DNA of 64,000 nucleotides from Candidatus Binatia bacterium (GCA_026004195.1 BPIQ01000001.1:1354311-1418310), one strand, 5' to 3'. Counted from the stretch's first letter, positions 1 through 12,378 are shown. Program-made: numbers and translations. The notes: a model not told the origin generated them from the sequence alone.

Positions 1-786
1 GCGATCGGTATCCACGGCTCCCCGGGTGTGTATCTGTGTGGGGGTTCCTCGGATCAGGTGGACACGTTCGTCCTCTCCCACGTTTTCGGCCACCGGAGCC
101 AGCAGCAAATGGCGCTGGCAAAAGTCGTCATGGACGCCGTCTTCGACCGTTTCCCCCGCCTAAGGCTAGGCTTTCTCGAGGCCGGGTGCGGCTGGCTACC
201 GGATCTCCTGCATGCCCTCGAGGAGCACTGGGAGAAGCGAGTGCGAGACTTCGACCCGGACCGCTACCGGCCCCGCCGTACGGCTTTCGTGTTCGAGTCC
301 CTGCGCGACCGAAATCCCACGCCGCGGGCGAGACTCGGTCGGCGGCTGAGAAATCTCTTCCGCTATTCTCCGGGGCGAGCGCAGGGACGTTCGGAAGTGA
401 CCGGAAAAGCTCTCGAATCCTTCCTCTACGAACACCGTGACCTGCGGCACTCCCCGCTCGAGTATTTCCGCAGGGGGCAGGTTTTCACCACGTTCGAGTC
501 CGACGATCCGGCGCCGGAGTACCTCCCCGCCGCGTTGGGTCCCTTGGGCGAGAAACTCGCCGGTTGGTCCGTGGATTACGGCCACTGGGACGGGGTCTTG
601 CGGGGGAGCGTCAAGAGAATAACACAGAACCCCCGCATTTCGCCCGACTACGCGGAGCGACTGCTTTCTCGCAATGCCCTGGAGTTCTACGGCTGGCGTC
701 TTCGCGAACGGATCGAACCCTACGTCCGATCGCAAAGAAAACTACTCGAGGGACCACGAGGCGAAAGTTTTGCAAGCGGGCGCTGA
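1..786 (+). CDS. Amidohydrolase-family protein, C-terminal part (5' end outside window)
   Basis: The reading frame is open from base 1 to a TGA at 784-786, so the start lies upstream of the window. The visible 261 residues resemble the second half of the COG2159 amidohydrolase (TIM-barrel) family. They include a His-rich helix (SHVFGHRSQQQMA), the strand 'RLRLGFLEAGCGWLP', and a late segment with 'FTTFESDD' and 'GSDYGHWDG'-like residues (here 'SVDYGHWDG'), where these enzymes place metal and substrate ligands. Family members are metal-dependent hydrolases or decarboxylases, and the substrate cannot be told from this part. An internal ATG at about base 28 is not the real start. The family call is fairly safe; the reaction is unknown. 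Confidence 0.8.
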   Translation, partial: AIGIHGSPGVYLCGGSSDQVDTFVLSHVFGHRSQQQMALAKVVMDAVFDRFPRLRLGFLEAGCGWLPDLLHALEEHWEKRVRDFDPDRYRPRRTAFVFESLRDRNPTPRARLGRRLRNLFRYSPGRAQGRSEVTGKALESFLYEHRDLRHSPLEYFRRGQVFTTFESDDPAPEYLPAALGPLGEKLAGWSVDYGHWDGVLRGSVKRITQNPRISPDYAERLLSRNALEFYGWRLRERIEPYVRSQRKLLEGPRGESFASGR

Positions 787-835
787 ACCGATGGGCAGCG
801 GGGACTCCACGGCGTCGATCTCTGTCGAGAGGCAA

Positions 836-858
836 CCTCCTCGGGGAGGGAAGATTTT
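836..858 (+). terminator. Weak terminator-like hairpin after the amidohydrolase
   Basis: CCTCC (836-840) and GGAGG (845-849) pair over a TCGG tetraloop. A short T-rich stretch (ATTTT, about 853-857) follows. The hairpin lies 50 bases after the amidohydrolase stop and just before the next promoter. The stem is only five pairs, so this is tentative. Confidence 0.3.
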
Positions 859-860
859 CC

Positions 861-890
861 TTGAATTTTCGCGGAGCTGGGCCGTAACAT
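861..890 (+). promoter_or_regulatory. Sigma70-like promoter of the FG-GAP protein gene
   Basis: TTGAAT (861-866), an 18-base spacer and TAACAT (885-890) lie 11 bases before the GTG start at 902. There is no Shine-Dalgarno sequence in between. The same -10 sequence, TAACAT, occurs before the archease gene. The short distance suggests a very short or absent leader. Confidence 0.45.
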
Positions 891-901
891 TCCACTGTCC
901 T

Positions 902-2377
902 GTGACGCGTTTCAGGCAAACGCGTCCGGAACGTCGCAATTCGGCACTTTCCTCTTTTTTTCATGCCCGCAGCATCTTTTTTCTCGCGGTGGGACTGACC
1001 TTGAGGGCGCAAAGCAGCTTCGCCGCACCTGTCTTCGGGGACCCGCGCTTCTATCCGACCGGAACGTCCCCCGTCGCCGTCGTGAGCGGGGAGTTCGACT
1101 CCCGACCGGGTGTGGACCTCGCAACGGCGAACGAAGCGAACACTCTCACCCTCCTCCGAAACCTGGGCAACGGGGTTTTCGTTCCGGGGGCGTCCCTCGA
1201 CCTGCCGGATCGCTTCACGCCCACGCATATGGACACGGGCGACTTCAACGGCGACGGGATCGACGACCTGGCCATTACCGCCGACGACCTGGAGAGTTTT
1301 CCGAGCTTCCTGGGTTCGGTCGTCGTCTTTTCCAGCGACGGGCCCTTCTCCTACGAGATGGAAGCTCTTCAGACAGGCCTGTTTCCCACGTGCGTCCTGA
1401 CCGCGGATCTCGTACCGGGTCCCTTCTTGGACCTCGCCGTTTGCGCCACCGACTCGAACGGAGGAGGACTGGTTCCCGTCCTCTCGGGAAACGATCGAGG
1501 TTCCTTCGGCCTTTTCCGCGAAATCGCAACCGGAGCGATCGTGCCCACGAGGCTTTCCTACGTCGACGTAGACGGCGACTCGTTCGAGGACCTGCTCGTC
1601 GTAGACGAGAACGGCGACACCATCTGGATGCTTCCCGGCAACGGCTCGGCAGCACTTTTCGGGTCTCCGGTCCCGTTGGCAGAAGCGCCTCTTCCTGCGG
1701 ACGCCACCATAGCCCAGCTGGTTCCCGGAGGACTTCCCGAGCTCGCCGTTGTCAGCCGCTTGGACAACCGGCTCATCGTGTACCGCCAGGTGTCCCCCGG
1801 AGTTTTCGGGGTGACGGACGTACACTCGACAGGGCTCCTCCCGATCCGCGTCGTGGCGGAGGATTTCGACGGAGACTTCCTTCCGGACCTCTTGGTTCTC
1901 AGTAACGGTTCTTCGCAGGTGCAACTCTTCCTGAACGCGGGCGATGGGTCTTTCGAGCTCGGAGAGCAGGTGGCCGTGGGAAGCGGTCCGGTGGACATAA
2001 CCGTCGCCGACTTCAATTCGGACGGGAAACCCGACTTTGCAACCGCGAACCAGGACGACGAATCGTTCGGGCGGGATACCCAAAGTGTGTCAGTGGCGCT
2101 GAACGGCGAGAGTCCACCCCTCACGCCGACGCAGACAGGTACACCGACGGTCACGGCGACCCCAACTTCGACCCCCACGGTCACGAGGACCCCGACGGCC
2201 AGTGCCACGCCGACACCGGCCGGGCCAGCGGACGGGAACTGCGACGGAGTCATCGACGGGGCGGATCTCGAACTCGTTGTCCACGCAATTTTCGGACGAG
2301 CCGCTCCTTGCCTCGTTCCTCCGGTAAGAGCGAACTTTCTCGTACTCGTGATTCGCAGCCTCGGGGAGCCACTTTGA
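902..2377 (+). CDS. Secreted FG-GAP/VCBS-repeat protein with Thr-Pro linker and truncated dockerin-like tail
   Basis: The product has 491 residues. GTG at 902 was chosen because it sits 11 bases after a promoter-like -10 box and gives a normal signal peptide (basic start, hydrophobic stretch '[11 protein letters not shown]', cleavage near 'SSFAAP'). The body carries repeated Ca-binding FG-GAP motifs such as [30 protein letters not shown] and [10 protein letters not shown], typical of a seven-bladed extracellular propeller. A Thr-Pro linker (about residues 405-440) leads to '[12 protein letters not shown]', a dockerin-type Ca loop. The expected second loop is missing, but its helix-like end ([12 protein letters not shown]) remains. 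The stop TGA overlaps the TTG start of the next gene, so the two are probably translationally coupled. Function is unknown; surface display or scaffold binding is an inference. Confidence 0.8.
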   Translation: MTRFRQTRPERRNSALSSFFHARSIFFLAVGLTLRAQSSFAAPVFGDPRFYPTGTSPVAVVSGEFDSRPGVDLATANEANTLTLLRNLGNGVFVPGASLDLPDRFTPTHMDTGDFNGDGIDDLAITADDLESFPSFLGSVVVFSSDGPFSYEMEALQTGLFPTCVLTADLVPGPFLDLAVCATDSNGGGLVPVLSGNDRGSFGLFREIATGAIVPTRLSYVDVDGDSFEDLLVVDENGDTIWMLPGNGSAALFGSPVPLAEAPLPADATIAQLVPGGLPELAVVSRLDNRLIVYRQVSPGVFGVTDVHSTGLLPIRVVAEDFDGDFLPDLLVLSNGSSQVQLFLNAGDGSFELGEQVAVGSGPVDITVADFNSDGKPDFATANQDDESFGRDTQSVSVALNGESPPLTPTQTGTPTVTATPTSTPTVTRTPTASATPTPAGPADGNCDGVIDGADLELVVHAIFGRAAPCLVPPVRANFLVLVIRSLGEPL

Positions 2378-5300
2378 GGCGGCTCGAGCGAAAATCCGCC
2401 CGCGGCGTTTTCGCTTGCGTACTGGCGGCATTCGGCCTTCTGATTTTCGTCCCGCAGGTCGAAGGACAAACGGCAACCCCCACCGATACTCCAACGGCAA
2501 CCCCCACTCACACCCCGACCTCTACCCCCACCTCGACGCCTACCCTCACGCCCACCGCCACCCCGAGCTTCACGCCAACCTCGACTCCTACCCTCACCCC
2601 CACTCACACCCCGACCTCTACGCCCACCTCGACGCCTACCCTCACGCCCACCGCCACCCCGAGCTTCACGCCAACCTCGACTCCTACCCTCACCCCCACT
2701 CACACCCCGACCTCCACGCCCACCTCGACACCTACCCTCACGCCCACCGCCACCCCGAGCTTCACGCCAACCTCGACTCCTACCCTCACCCCCACTCACA
2801 CCCCGACCTCCACGCCCACCTCGACACCTACCCTCACGCCCACCGCCACCCCGAGCTTCACGCCAACCTCGACTCCTACCCTCACCCCCACTCACACCCC
2901 GACCTCCACGCCCACCTCGACGCCTACCCTCACGCCCACCGCCACCCCGAGCTTCACGCCAACCTCGACTCCCACCCTCACCCCCACTCACACCCCGACC
3001 TCTACCCCGACCTCGACGCCTACCCTCACGCCCACCGCCACCCCGAGCTTCACGCCAACCTCGACTCCCACCCTCACCCCCACTCACACCCCGACCTCCA
3101 GCCCCACCTCCACGCCGACTGCAACGCCTACTTTCACGTCCACACCAACTCCCACTCCGCAGACGGTGATTATCGACGTAGGTGAAGCAACCGGCCTTGC
3201 CGGAACCGCTGTGGATGTCGTCACGACCCTTACCACGGACGGCCTCGCCGTGGCGGGGACAGGCAACGACATCACTTACGAAAACGACCGAGTCAGCCTG
3301 GATCCCAGCAACTGCGTTCTCAACCCGTCGTTGTCCACCAAGTTCTTGACGGCGAGCCAGATCTCGGTCGTCGGTAATCAAACCACGGTTCGAATCTTCG
3401 TCCAGTCGATCCCCGGTACGAACGACCCCATTCCCGACGGCGAGCTTTATACCTGTAACTTCTTCATCCTCGCGAGCACCCCACCGGGCACGTACCCGCT
3501 CGTCAACACGAACACGATCGCGCAGGACACCGACGGAAACAACATCCCGTCCGTCACGGGAGCCGACGGCGCGATCACCGTCTCCCTGGTGCTTCCCACG
3601 AATACTCCGACACCGACCCCGACCGTAACACCGACGCCGACCTCGACGGCAACCCCGACCGTGACACCGACCGCGACATCCACTCCTACCTTTACGTTCA
3701 CGTCGACCCCTAGCCACACTCCTAGCGCAACCCCGACTTTCACCCCCACCGGAACCCCTACGTCGACCCCGACCTCGACTCCGACGGATACGCCGACTTC
3801 GACCCCGACCTCGACTCCGACCTCTACCCCGACCGGGACGCCGACTCATACTCCCACCGCGACTCCCACTTCGACTCCGACGAACACGCCGACGCAGACA
3901 CCGACGGGAATTCCTACGCAAACGCCCACCGCGACCCCCTCCCGCACACCCACCTTCACCCCGACTTCTACCCCGACAACGACGCCAACGCGGACGCCTA
4001 CACCCACCCCGACCGAGACGCCGACGAATACCCCGACGTTCACTCCCACTTCGACTCCCAGTCACACACCCACCCCGACTCCCACCTCGACACCCACCCG
4101 AACCCCGACCCGTACCCCCACGGCCACCGCAACCGAAACGCCGACGGCGACGCCGACATCCACGCCGACACACAGTCCTACCCTGACACCGACACCCACC
4201 CCCACGGCCACGCCGACGATCACCGCGACACCGACGACGACACCGACGCCCACGCATACACCTACACCCACCAACACCCCGATCACCGCCTTCATCGATG
4301 TCGGAACGGGAACCGGCCTCGCGGGTGGCTCGGTTTCCGTGACCGTATCCCTCACATCGTCGGGCCTTTTGGTCGCGGGCACCGGGAACGACATCACCTA
4401 CCTGAACGACCGAGTGGCTCTCGATCCGAGCAACTGCACCCTGAACCCGGCACTCCCGAAGCTTCTCACGACAAGCACCATCAGCACGGTCGGAACCAGC
4501 ACGACGGTTCGAATTTTCGTCCAGGGTCCCCCGTTGAACAACGATCCGATCCCGGACGGCCCCCTCTACACCTGCACCTTCGACATCCTGCCGGGAACTC
4601 CCCCTGGGACCTATCCTCTGTTCAACAGCAACACGATCGCGGAAGACCCCGACGGGAACCCACTGCCTTTCGTCAGCGGAAATGACGGCAGCATCACGGT
4701 GTCTCTCGTCGTTCCGACAGCGACTCCCACGGAAACCCCCACGGTGACGCCCACGCCCACGGTGACACCGACTCCCAGCTTCACGCCGACGAACACGCCG
4801 ACGCCCACCCACACTTCGACACCCACTTTCACTTTCACCCCGACCTCGACCCCGACACCGACGCCGACCCCCACGGAAACGGCCACCCCGACGGTCACCC
4901 CGCCGGCGATCCAGATCAACCTGGGCTCGGGTCAGGGACTGGCGGGCGGCACGGTAGAGATCGCCGCTTCGCTCGTGTCCGTAGGAAACCTGGTAGCGGG
5001 CACGGGGAACGACGTCACGTATCCGAACGACCTTTTCGACCTCGATCCCACCAGCGACTGTTTCGTCAATCCCGCCCTCGGGAAGACGCTCACGGCAAGC
5101 GTCGTGAACGTCTCAGGCACGCAAACGACGTTCCGCGTCTTCGTCCAGGGCCCACCCACCAACGCCGACCCGATCCCGGACGGGGAGCTCTATCGCTGCC
5201 GCTTCACGATCCTCGCCGGAACGCCGCCCGGCACGTATACGCTGGCGAACACGAATACGATCGCCGAAGACCCAACGGGAGCTCCGCTCTTCCCCGTCGT

Positions 5301-8300
5301 AGGGGCCGACGGGTCGATCCAGGTCTCGTTGGTGGCTCCGACCTCGACCCCCACGGAGACGCCTACGCAAACTCCGACGCCGACCGACACTCCCACGAGC
5401 TCGCCTTCTCCGACCCCGACGCACACGGGGACTCCGACGCCATCCGCGACAGTGACGGCGACGGCTACTCCGACTCCTTCACCTACCCAAACGCCCGTAT
5501 CGGTACGGATCGACATCGGGTCGGGCACCGGGGTCGCCGGAGGGACGGTTTCGATTGCGACGACCCTCACGACGGCCGGATTCCCGGTCGCAGGGACGGG
5601 AAACGACATCACGTACCAACACGCGTTCCTCTCGCTCGACCCTGCGGATTGCGTGGTCAACCCGTCGATCGGGAAGACGCTCACGGCGAGCGTCGTCGGT
5701 TCGGGACCCACGACGACGACGGTCCGGGTTTTCGTCCAAGGACCCCCCACGAACAACCAGCCCATCCCGGACGGCGAGCTCTACACGTGCACGTTCCAGA
5801 TCTTGCCGAGCGCGCCGCCGGGAGTTTACGCGCTGCTCAACGGCACCACGATCGCGGAGGATCCCGACGGTGCGAGCATCGTCCCGGTGACCGGTGCCGA
5901 CGGATCGGTGACGGTTTCCTTGTTGGCACCCACTGCGACCCCCACCGAAACACCGACGGTGACCCCGACTCCCACCGTCACCGCGACGCCCACGGTGACA
6001 CCGACCGTTACACCGACGTTCACGCCCACCCCACCGGCCGTGGAAATCCTGCTCGGCGACGGCGTAGGGCTGGCCGGCGGTACGGTGGATATTCCAGTTA
6101 CCCTGGTCACGGCAGGGCAACTCGTCGCAGGGACAGGGAACGACATCAGCTTCCCCAACGACGTCCTCTCCCTCGATCCGACCTCCGACTGTGCTCTGAA
6201 CCCCGATCTCGACAAAACGCTGGTGAGTGCCGTCGTGGACGTATCGGGCACACAGACGACCGTTCGAATCAGCGTCCAGGCCTCTCCCACCCAAAACGAT
6301 CCGATCCCCGACGGACTACTCTACACCTGCACCTTCTCGATCCTGCCCGGGGCGCCTTTGGGCACGTACGCGCTCCTGAGTTCGAACACGACGGCGCAGG
6401 ATCCCGACGGCAACCCGATCGTCCCCGTCATCGGTGCCGACGGTAGCGTCACCGTGTCCCTCGTCCTACCCACCGCCACTCCCACGGCCACTCCGACGGA
6501 GACCCCGACACCCACGGAAACGCCGACGAACACCCCGACCCCCACCGACACCCCCACGCCCACGAACACGCCCACCCCGACGGACACCCCCACGCCCACC
6601 CCGACCCCCACGCCCACGGCGACGCCCACTCCCACGCCGACGGCCACGCCGACGCCCACGGCTACACCGACGCCGACTCCCACGGAAATCCCGCCGAGCT
6701 TGCGTATCAGCGCCGTCGCGAGCCGTGACCCCGCAGGGCCGGGAGAGCTCGTCACCTACACGCTGTCTTTCACGAACGCCGGAGGCCGTGCGATCGACGT
6801 GGTGGTAGAAGCCGAAGTCCCGGTGGGCGCGACGTTCGAATCCGCCGTCCCACCCCCTGCGTCCGCACCTCCCGTGGGAGGTTCGGGGACGATCCAATGG
6901 AACTTCGCCGAACTTCCGCACGCCGGGGCCGGCTTCGTCATGTACACGGTCCAGGTGGACCCCGGGCTACCCGACGGAACCGTGATCGTGAACACCGGTT
7001 ACTCCATTTCCTCTTTTTCTTCGACTCCGGTCGGGGGTCCCGACGTGCCGACGACGATTCTGTCCCATAGACCCCTCCGCCTCGCAAAGTCCGACACGGC
7101 CGACCCCGTCCTGCCCGGAGAGACGCTGGCCTACGAAATCGTCGTCTCCAATCGAGGCACGACAGCCCTCGAGTCCGTCGTCGTCCGCGAGCTGTACGAC
7201 CCGGACCTTACCTTCGTCTCGGCCGTGCCTCCGCCCGACGAGGGAACGATCGACCGCTGGACCTTCCCGTTCATTCCGGTGGGTGGGCACCGCAAGATCA
7301 CCGTCCAGCTCCAAGTGGATCCCTCCGTTCTCACGGGAACCATCCAGAGGAACTTCGTCCGTGCCGAGGACTCGGCCGGGAACGTCGCCTCGATTTACCA
7401 GGACACCGTCGTGGCTTCCGAACCGCTTCTCGCCGCCTCGATCGACGACTTTCCGGATCCCGCGAGACGGAACCAGACGGTCAACTATGCCTTGTCCTTC
7501 GCGAACCTGAGCGACCACGACATGACGGGGGTCGTGCTCGTGGCCTCGTACGATCCGGAGCTGGCTTTCGTGACGGCCTCCCCGGCTCCCGATGTCGGCA
7601 CGATCGACCGCTGGACCATCGGAACCCTTCCCGCAGGTAGTGCAGGCCGCATCTTCCTGAACCTGGCACCGGCGCCGGGCCTGGCCCAGGGAGAGGCCCC
7701 TCAAGTACGCATTGCCGTCCACGACGATTCCGGCGCCGGAGCAAGCGCTCTGGAAACGACGGTATTCACGGAAAGCCGCGCGCCTTACGTGCTCACCGTG
7801 ACGGGCGTGCCCAAGAATCCGAGCCTCGGGGTCAACGCGACCGTCTCGTACGCGATCCGACTTCGTAACGTGACAGAAGGGACCCTCACGAACGTCACGG
7901 TAACGGACTTCCTGCCCCCGCCCCTTGCGTTTTTGAACGCGCTTCCCCCGCCGACCGAGGAAACGGGGAATGCCGTCGCCTGGGTGGTCCCCGACCTCGA
8001 AGCCGGGGAATCGAAAGTGTTCCTACTCCGCGGAGCCCTCGACCCCAATACGGAACCCGGGACGACGCTCGAGAACCTCGTCAGCGTCACCGACGACCAG
8101 GAGAACCTCGTCCATCTGTCCTTTTTGGGCCACGTACGGGGTATCAAGCCGAAAGGTCCGCCTCTCTCGCTTTCGATCGTCTCCGTTCGAAGGACGTTCC
8201 CGGGAAGCCAGGTCCGGTACACCGTCAAGGTGAAGAACAACACGTTGGCCGTGTCCGAAAACGTCGTCCTCACGGTCGTAGCGCCACCGGAGACTCGCTT

Positions 8301-8517
8301 CGTGCTCTCGACTCCGCCGCCCTCCTCGCGGAAGGGCAATACCTACACCTGGAACCTAGGGGACCTGATCAAGTCCGCGCAGGAAACCATCCGCCTCACC
8401 GTGGAGGTTCCCCCCGGCGTTCCACCGGGAACGCTGCTCTCGGCCGACGCGAGCGTCGAAGACGCGGCCGGAAACACCGCGTCTGGGACAGCGGACGTGG
8501 AAGTCGTGGAGAAGTGA
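2374..8517 (+). CDS. Giant secreted protein: five cohesin-like domains on Thr-Pro stalks plus five DUF11-like repeats
   Basis: The product has 2047 residues. TTG at 2374 overlaps the upstream TGA, follows a GGGGAG ribosome-binding site by five bases, and yields a clean signal peptide ending near 'VPQVEGQ'; the upstream in-frame ATG does not. Five similar beta-sandwich modules lie at about residues 265-406, 638-780, 845-988, 1041-1184 and 1221-1364. Each has a 'GxGLAGGTV' start, an 'AGTGND' motif, 'PIPDG.LY.C.F' and 'PPGTY.L', the pattern of cohesin-like domains. They are separated by Thr-Pro stalks, the first built from a 96-base tandem repeat. From about residue 1442 there are five DUF11-type Ig-like repeats ('[10 protein letters not shown]' style) and no obvious anchor. 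Neighbouring genes encode dockerin-like ends, so a scaffold role is plausible but unproven. Confidence 0.82.
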   Translation: MRRLERKSARGVFACVLAAFGLLIFVPQVEGQTATPTDTPTATPTHTPTSTPTSTPTLTPTATPSFTPTSTPTLTPTHTPTSTPTSTPTLTPTATPSFTPTSTPTLTPTHTPTSTPTSTPTLTPTATPSFTPTSTPTLTPTHTPTSTPTSTPTLTPTATPSFTPTSTPTLTPTHTPTSTPTSTPTLTPTATPSFTPTSTPTLTPTHTPTSTPTSTPTLTPTATPSFTPTSTPTLTPTHTPTSSPTSTPTATPTFTSTPTPTPQTVIIDVGEATGLAGTAVDVVTTLTTDGLAVAGTGNDITYENDRVSLDPSNCVLNPSLSTKFLTASQISVVGNQTTVRIFVQSIPGTNDPIPDGELYTCNFFILASTPPGTYPLVNTNTIAQDTDGNNIPSVTGADGAITVSLVLPTNTPTPTPTVTPTPTSTATPTVTPTATSTPTFTFTSTPSHTPSATPTFTPTGTPTSTPTSTPTDTPTSTPTSTPTSTPTGTPTHTPTATPTSTPTNTPTQTPTGIPTQTPTATPSRTPTFTPTSTPTTTPTRTPTPTPTETPTNTPTFTPTSTPSHTPTPTPTSTPTRTPTRTPTATATETPTATPTSTPTHSPTLTPTPTPTATPTITATPTTTPTPTHTPTPTNTPITAFIDVGTGTGLAGGSVSVTVSLTSSGLLVAGTGNDITYLNDRVALDPSNCTLNPALPKLLTTSTISTVGTSTTVRIFVQGPPLNNDPIPDGPLYTCTFDILPGTPPGTYPLFNSNTIAEDPDGNPLPFVSGNDGSITVSLVVPTATPTETPTVTPTPTVTPTPSFTPTNTPTPTHTSTPTFTFTPTSTPTPTPTPTETATPTVTPPAIQINLGSGQGLAGGTVEIAASLVSVGNLVAGTGNDVTYPNDLFDLDPTSDCFVNPALGKTLTASVVNVSGTQTTFRVFVQGPPTNADPIPDGELYRCRFTILAGTPPGTYTLANTNTIAEDPTGAPLFPVVGADGSIQVSLVAPTSTPTETPTQTPTPTDTPTSSPSPTPTHTGTPTPSATVTATATPTPSPTQTPVSVRIDIGSGTGVAGGTVSIATTLTTAGFPVAGTGNDITYQHAFLSLDPADCVVNPSIGKTLTASVVGSGPTTTTVRVFVQGPPTNNQPIPDGELYTCTFQILPSAPPGVYALLNGTTIAEDPDGASIVPVTGADGSVTVSLLAPTATPTETPTVTPTPTVTATPTVTPTVTPTFTPTPPAVEILLGDGVGLAGGTVDIPVTLVTAGQLVAGTGNDISFPNDVLSLDPTSDCALNPDLDKTLVSAVVDVSGTQTTVRISVQASPTQNDPIPDGLLYTCTFSILPGAPLGTYALLSSNTTAQDPDGNPIVPVIGADGSVTVSLVLPTATPTATPTETPTPTETPTNTPTPTDTPTPTNTPTPTDTPTPTPTPTPTATPTPTPTATPTPTATPTPTPTEIPPSLRISAVASRDPAGPGELVTYTLSFTNAGGRAIDVVVEAEVPVGATFESAVPPPASAPPVGGSGTIQWNFAELPHAGAGFVMYTVQVDPGLPDGTVIVNTGYSISSFSSTPVGGPDVPTTILSHRPLRLAKSDTADPVLPGETLAYEIVVSNRGTTALESVVVRELYDPDLTFVSAVPPPDEGTIDRWTFPFIPVGGHRKITVQLQVDPSVLTGTIQRNFVRAEDSAGNVASIYQDTVVASEPLLAASIDDFPDPARRNQTVNYALSFANLSDHDMTGVVLVASYDPELAFVTASPAPDVGTIDRWTIGTLPAGSAGRIFLNLAPAPGLAQGEAPQVRIAVHDDSGAGASALETTVFTESRAPYVLTVTGVPKNPSLGVNATVSYAIRLRNVTEGTLTNVTVTDFLPPPLAFLNALPPPTEETGNAVAWVVPDLEAGESKVFLLRGALDPNTEPGTTLENLVSVTDDQENLVHLSFLGHVRGIKPKGPPLSLSIVSVRRTFPGSQVRYTVKVKNNTLAVSENVVLTVVAPPETRFVLSTPPPSSRKGNTYTWNLGDLIKSAQETIRLTVEVPPGVPPGTLLSADASVEDAAGNTASGTADVEVVEK
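2505..3110 (+). repeat. 96-base tandem repeat (six full units plus part of a seventh)
   Basis: Units starting with CACTCACACCCCGACC begin at 2505, 2601, 2697, 2793, 2889, 2985 and 3081, exactly 96 bases apart. Copies differ by a few C/T changes that are mostly silent. Each unit encodes a 32-residue Thr-Pro block. Because 96 is a multiple of three, copy-number changes keep the reading frame of the giant protein and only alter stalk length. Confidence 0.95.
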
Positions 8518-8523
8518 CCGCCC

Positions 8524-9921
<1,398 letters not shown>

Positions 9922-9947
9922 GGGCCCCTCCCGGTCGAAACGGAGCC

Positions 9948-11396
9948 TCAACCCTTGACGACGACCGCGGGTTTGAGCCTCACGACCTTCAGACTGATCC
10001 CCGCCTCTTCCATCACGTCGACGACGTCCGCGACGTCCTTGTACGCGAACGGCATTTCTTCGGCCAGCGTCCCCCGGCCTTGGTACCGAACGAGAACCCC
10101 TTCCTTGGCGAGTTCCGCCTCGAGGTCGAGGCCGCGACTTCGCCGCTTCGACTCGGCTCGGCTCAGCACTCTCCCCGCCCCGTGGCACGTACTGCCGAAA
10201 GTCTGCCGCATGGCCTCCTCCGTCCCCACCAGCACGAAAGAGTAACGCCCCATGTCTCCGGGAATGAGCACCGGCTGCCCCACCTCGCGGACGGCGGGAG
10301 GCAGAGCGGGATGGCCCGGGCCGAAAGCGCGCGTGGCTCCCTTGCGGTGGACGCAGACACGCTTGCGCACGCCGTCGACCTCGTGTTCTTCGATCTTCGC
10401 GATGTTGTGGCAGACGTCGTAAACCAGCCGAAAACCCAGGTCCCTCGGCCCGATCCCCAGGACCCTTTCGAAGGCCCGCTCCGCCAGGTTCATCATGACC
10501 TGCCGGTTGACCCACGCGTAGTTCGCGGCGCAAGCCATGGCCGCGAGGTACCGCTGCCCCTCGGGGGAGCGGATGGGCGCACAGGCAAGCTGTCGGTCGG
10601 GAAGCCGGATCCCGTACTTCTGCATCGCTTGGGCCATGACGCGCAGGTAGTCGTCACAGGTCTGGTAACCCAGCCCTCGGGAGCCCGAGTGGATAATGAC
10701 CGTGACTTGGCCCTCCTCGAGGCCCAGACGGCTCGCCACGTCGGGTCGGAAAACCCGGTCGACCCGACCCACCTCGAGAAAATGGTTTCCCGAACCCAAC
10801 GTACCCACCTGGGTCAACCCCCGCTTCAGCGCGGTTTCGCTCACGGAGTCGGAATCCGCGCCCGCCAGACAGCCACCCTCCTCCGTGTGCTCGAGGTCGT
10901 CCGGCGTCCCGTAACCCCGCTCGACCGCCCAGGCCGCCCCTCGCTCGATCAGGCGTTTTTCGTCCGAAACCGAGAGCTTCGGGATGGCACCCTCCGAGCC
11001 CACACCGCAGGGGATGGCCTCGAAAAGGGCGTCCGCCAACCGCTCCAGGCGAGGCTGGATTTCCTCGAAACGCAGCGACGTCGCCACGAGGCGAACCCCG
11101 CAGTTGATGTCGTAACCGACACCGCCGGGGGAAATCACCCCCTCCTCCAGGTCGACGGCGGCGACCCCGCCGATCGGGAAACCGTACCCCAGGTGGATGT
11201 CGGGCATCGCGAGCGAGTAGCCCACGATGCCCGGAAGGTGCGCCACGTTGACGACCTGCCGGAGACTTTCGTCCTTCTCGATGTCCCGAAGAAGCTTTTC
11301 CGTGGCGTAAATCCGGCCGGGCACTCTCATCCCGCCGGATTTCGGGATTTCCCAGACGACTTTTCCGACCCTTCGGAGAGGAACGGGCTCAGACAT
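9948..11396 (-). CDS. rtcB: RNA 3'-phosphate/5'-OH ligase RtcB
   Basis: This 482-residue protein is full length for RtcB, the Mn- and GTP-dependent ligase that joins 2',3'-cyclic-phosphate (3'-phosphate) and 5'-OH RNA ends in RNA repair or tRNA splicing. Visible family motifs include 'GVGYDINCGVR' with a metal-binding Cys (about residue 98), 'GSGNHFLEVG', 'IIHSGSRGLGYQ' and 'TCHGAGR'. In characterised RtcB the His of the last motif is the guanylylation site. Its start overlaps the end of the archease gene by eight bases, so the two are co-translated. Archease activates RtcB turnover in known systems, which supports the call. Confidence 0.97.
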   Translation of the reverse strand: MSEPVPLRRVGKVVWEIPKSGGMRVPGRIYATEKLLRDIEKDESLRQVVNVAHLPGIVGYSLAMPDIHLGYGFPIGGVAAVDLEEGVISPGGVGYDINCGVRLVATSLRFEEIQPRLERLADALFEAIPCGVGSEGAIPKLSVSDEKRLIERGAAWAVERGYGTPDDLEHTEEGGCLAGADSDSVSETALKRGLTQVGTLGSGNHFLEVGRVDRVFRPDVASRLGLEEGQVTVIIHSGSRGLGYQTCDDYLRVMAQAMQKYGIRLPDRQLACAPIRSPEGQRYLAAMACAANYAWVNRQVMMNLAERAFERVLGIGPRDLGFRLVYDVCHNIAKIEEHEVDGVRKRVCVHRKGATRAFGPGHPALPPAVREVGQPVLIPGDMGRYSFVLVGTEEAMRQTFGSTCHGAGRVLSRAESKRRSRGLDLEAELAKEGVLVRYQGRGTLAEEMPFAYKDVADVVDVMEEAGISLKVVRLKPAVVVKG

Positions 11397-11805
11397 CGAA
11401 CGTGATCCTCGCCTCCCAGCCGTTTTTTCCGGCCCTCAGCGTGAGACCGTGGTACGTCACGGCCTTGATCTCGCGTAACAGCCGATCCCGGCCGGACCGG
11501 AACCGGTGGCCGGCAACGGTCGCCTCGAGTTCCCGGTCGCCTATTGTAATCATCGGGACGTCCGTGACAACGAACCCCTCCGCGTAGAAATCGGAGAGGA
11601 GGCGGGAAAGCCACTCGTGGAGCAGGTCTTCCCGGTCCTGCCCCCGTACCCGCACGCCCCTCGTTTGCTCCTCGGTACCGTCCCCCTCGACGAGCAAGGC
11701 GAAAAGCGCCAGCGCGGCGTGCCGGAACACTTCGGCCAGGTCTCGGCCCGAGACGGAGATGGCGAGATCCCCGGTATGGTCGAGCTCTTCGTAGTAGTCG
11801 GCCAC
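11389..11805 (-). CDS. Archease, RtcB-activating protein
   Basis: This 138-residue protein has the archease family start 'EELDHTGDLAISV', with the acidic metal-binding region, and the end 'KAVTYHGL' plus 'ARITFDV'. Archease helps guanylylate RtcB and allows multiple turnovers; the gene lies immediately before and overlapping rtcB, its classic setting. The start is GTG at 11805. A promoter with TAACAT sits eight bases upstream and there is no ribosome-binding site, so the mRNA is probably leaderless. Confidence 0.93.
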   Translation of the reverse strand: MADYYEELDHTGDLAISVSGRDLAEVFRHAALALFALLVEGDGTEEQTRGVRVRGQDREDLLHEWLSRLLSDFYAEGFVVTDVPMITIGDRELEATVAGHRFRSGRDRLLREIKAVTYHGLTLRAGKNGWEARITFDV

Positions 11806-11813
11806 GGAAAGGG

Positions 11814-11843
11814 ATGTTACTCGGGCATCTCGCGGCGGGTCAA
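11814..11843 (-). promoter_or_regulatory. Promoter of the archease-rtcB operon
   Basis: On the minus strand TTGACC (11843-11838), an 18-base spacer and TAACAT (11819-11814) stand eight bases before the GTG start of archease. The -35 box has five of six consensus bases. The geometry predicts transcription starting at or near the start codon. Confidence 0.5.
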
Positions 11844-11853
11844 CGCGCCCCCC

Positions 11854-12378
11854 TTATTTCTCGTACCGAACCAGGGAAAACACGGGTACGGGTTCCAGCT
11901 TTCTCCGGCCCCCGAGCGCGCCCAGTTCGACGAGAAAGGCGCACTCCACGACACGGGAACCGAGCTTTTCGACGAGCTCGACCGTCGCCCTGGCCGTGCC
12001 TCCCGTCGCCAGAAGGTCGTCGACCACGAGCACCCGTTCGGGGGGGTGCAAAGCGTCGCGGTGGATCTCGAGGCTGTCGACCCCGTACTCGAGCTCGTAG
12101 GACGCTCGGAGTGTCTCGTGGGGCAGCTTGCCGGCCTTTCTCACGATCGCGAAACCGCACCGGAGAGCGTAAGCCACCGCGGCTCCCAGAATGAAGCCCC
12201 GGGACTCGATTCCCAGCACTTTGTCCACCTTGCCGCGATATCGTTCGGAGATACGGTCGACGGCGAAAGCGAACGCCGGCCCGTCGGCCAGGAGCGGCGT
12301 GATGTCCTTGAACACGATCCCCGGCTTGGGGAAGTCGGGAATTTCGCGGATGAATCGACGCAGTTCCTCGACGGTCAT
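11854..12378 (-). CDS. apt: Adenine phosphoribosyltransferase
   Basis: This 174-residue cytosolic enzyme converts adenine and PRPP to AMP in purine salvage. It has the family N-terminus 'IPDFPKPGIVFKDITPLL', the segment 'LGIESRGFILGAA', and the PRPP-binding motif 'VLVVDDLLATGGTA'. The ATG at 12378 matches the usual family start; an upstream GTG at 12405 would add nine residues. It follows the LysM/M23 lipoprotein gene by about 40 bases on the same strand and is probably part of the surE operon. Confidence 0.95.
   Translation of the reverse strand: MTVEELRRFIREIPDFPKPGIVFKDITPLLADGPAFAFAVDRISERYRGKVDKVLGIESRGFILGAAVAYALRCGFAIVRKAGKLPHETLRASYELEYGVDSLEIHRDALHPPERVLVVDDLLATGGTARATVELVEKLGSRVVECAFLVELGALGGRRKLEPVPVFSLVRYEK

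Noticed and set aside
2505-3110. Regular tandem units considered as a CRISPR array
   Set aside because: Units are contiguous with no unique spacers and are translated in frame.
2415-3185. A 256-codon open frame of His-Pro-rich repeats in another frame of the minisatellite
   Set aside because: The repeat unit is a multiple of three and lacks stops in several frames, so this is a shadow of the Thr-Pro repeat in the real frame.
1558-4812. Very long minus-strand open frames rich in Arg/Gly opposite the Thr-Pro gene
   Set aside because: Low-complexity, non-protein-like translation caused by GC-rich repeats on the other strand.
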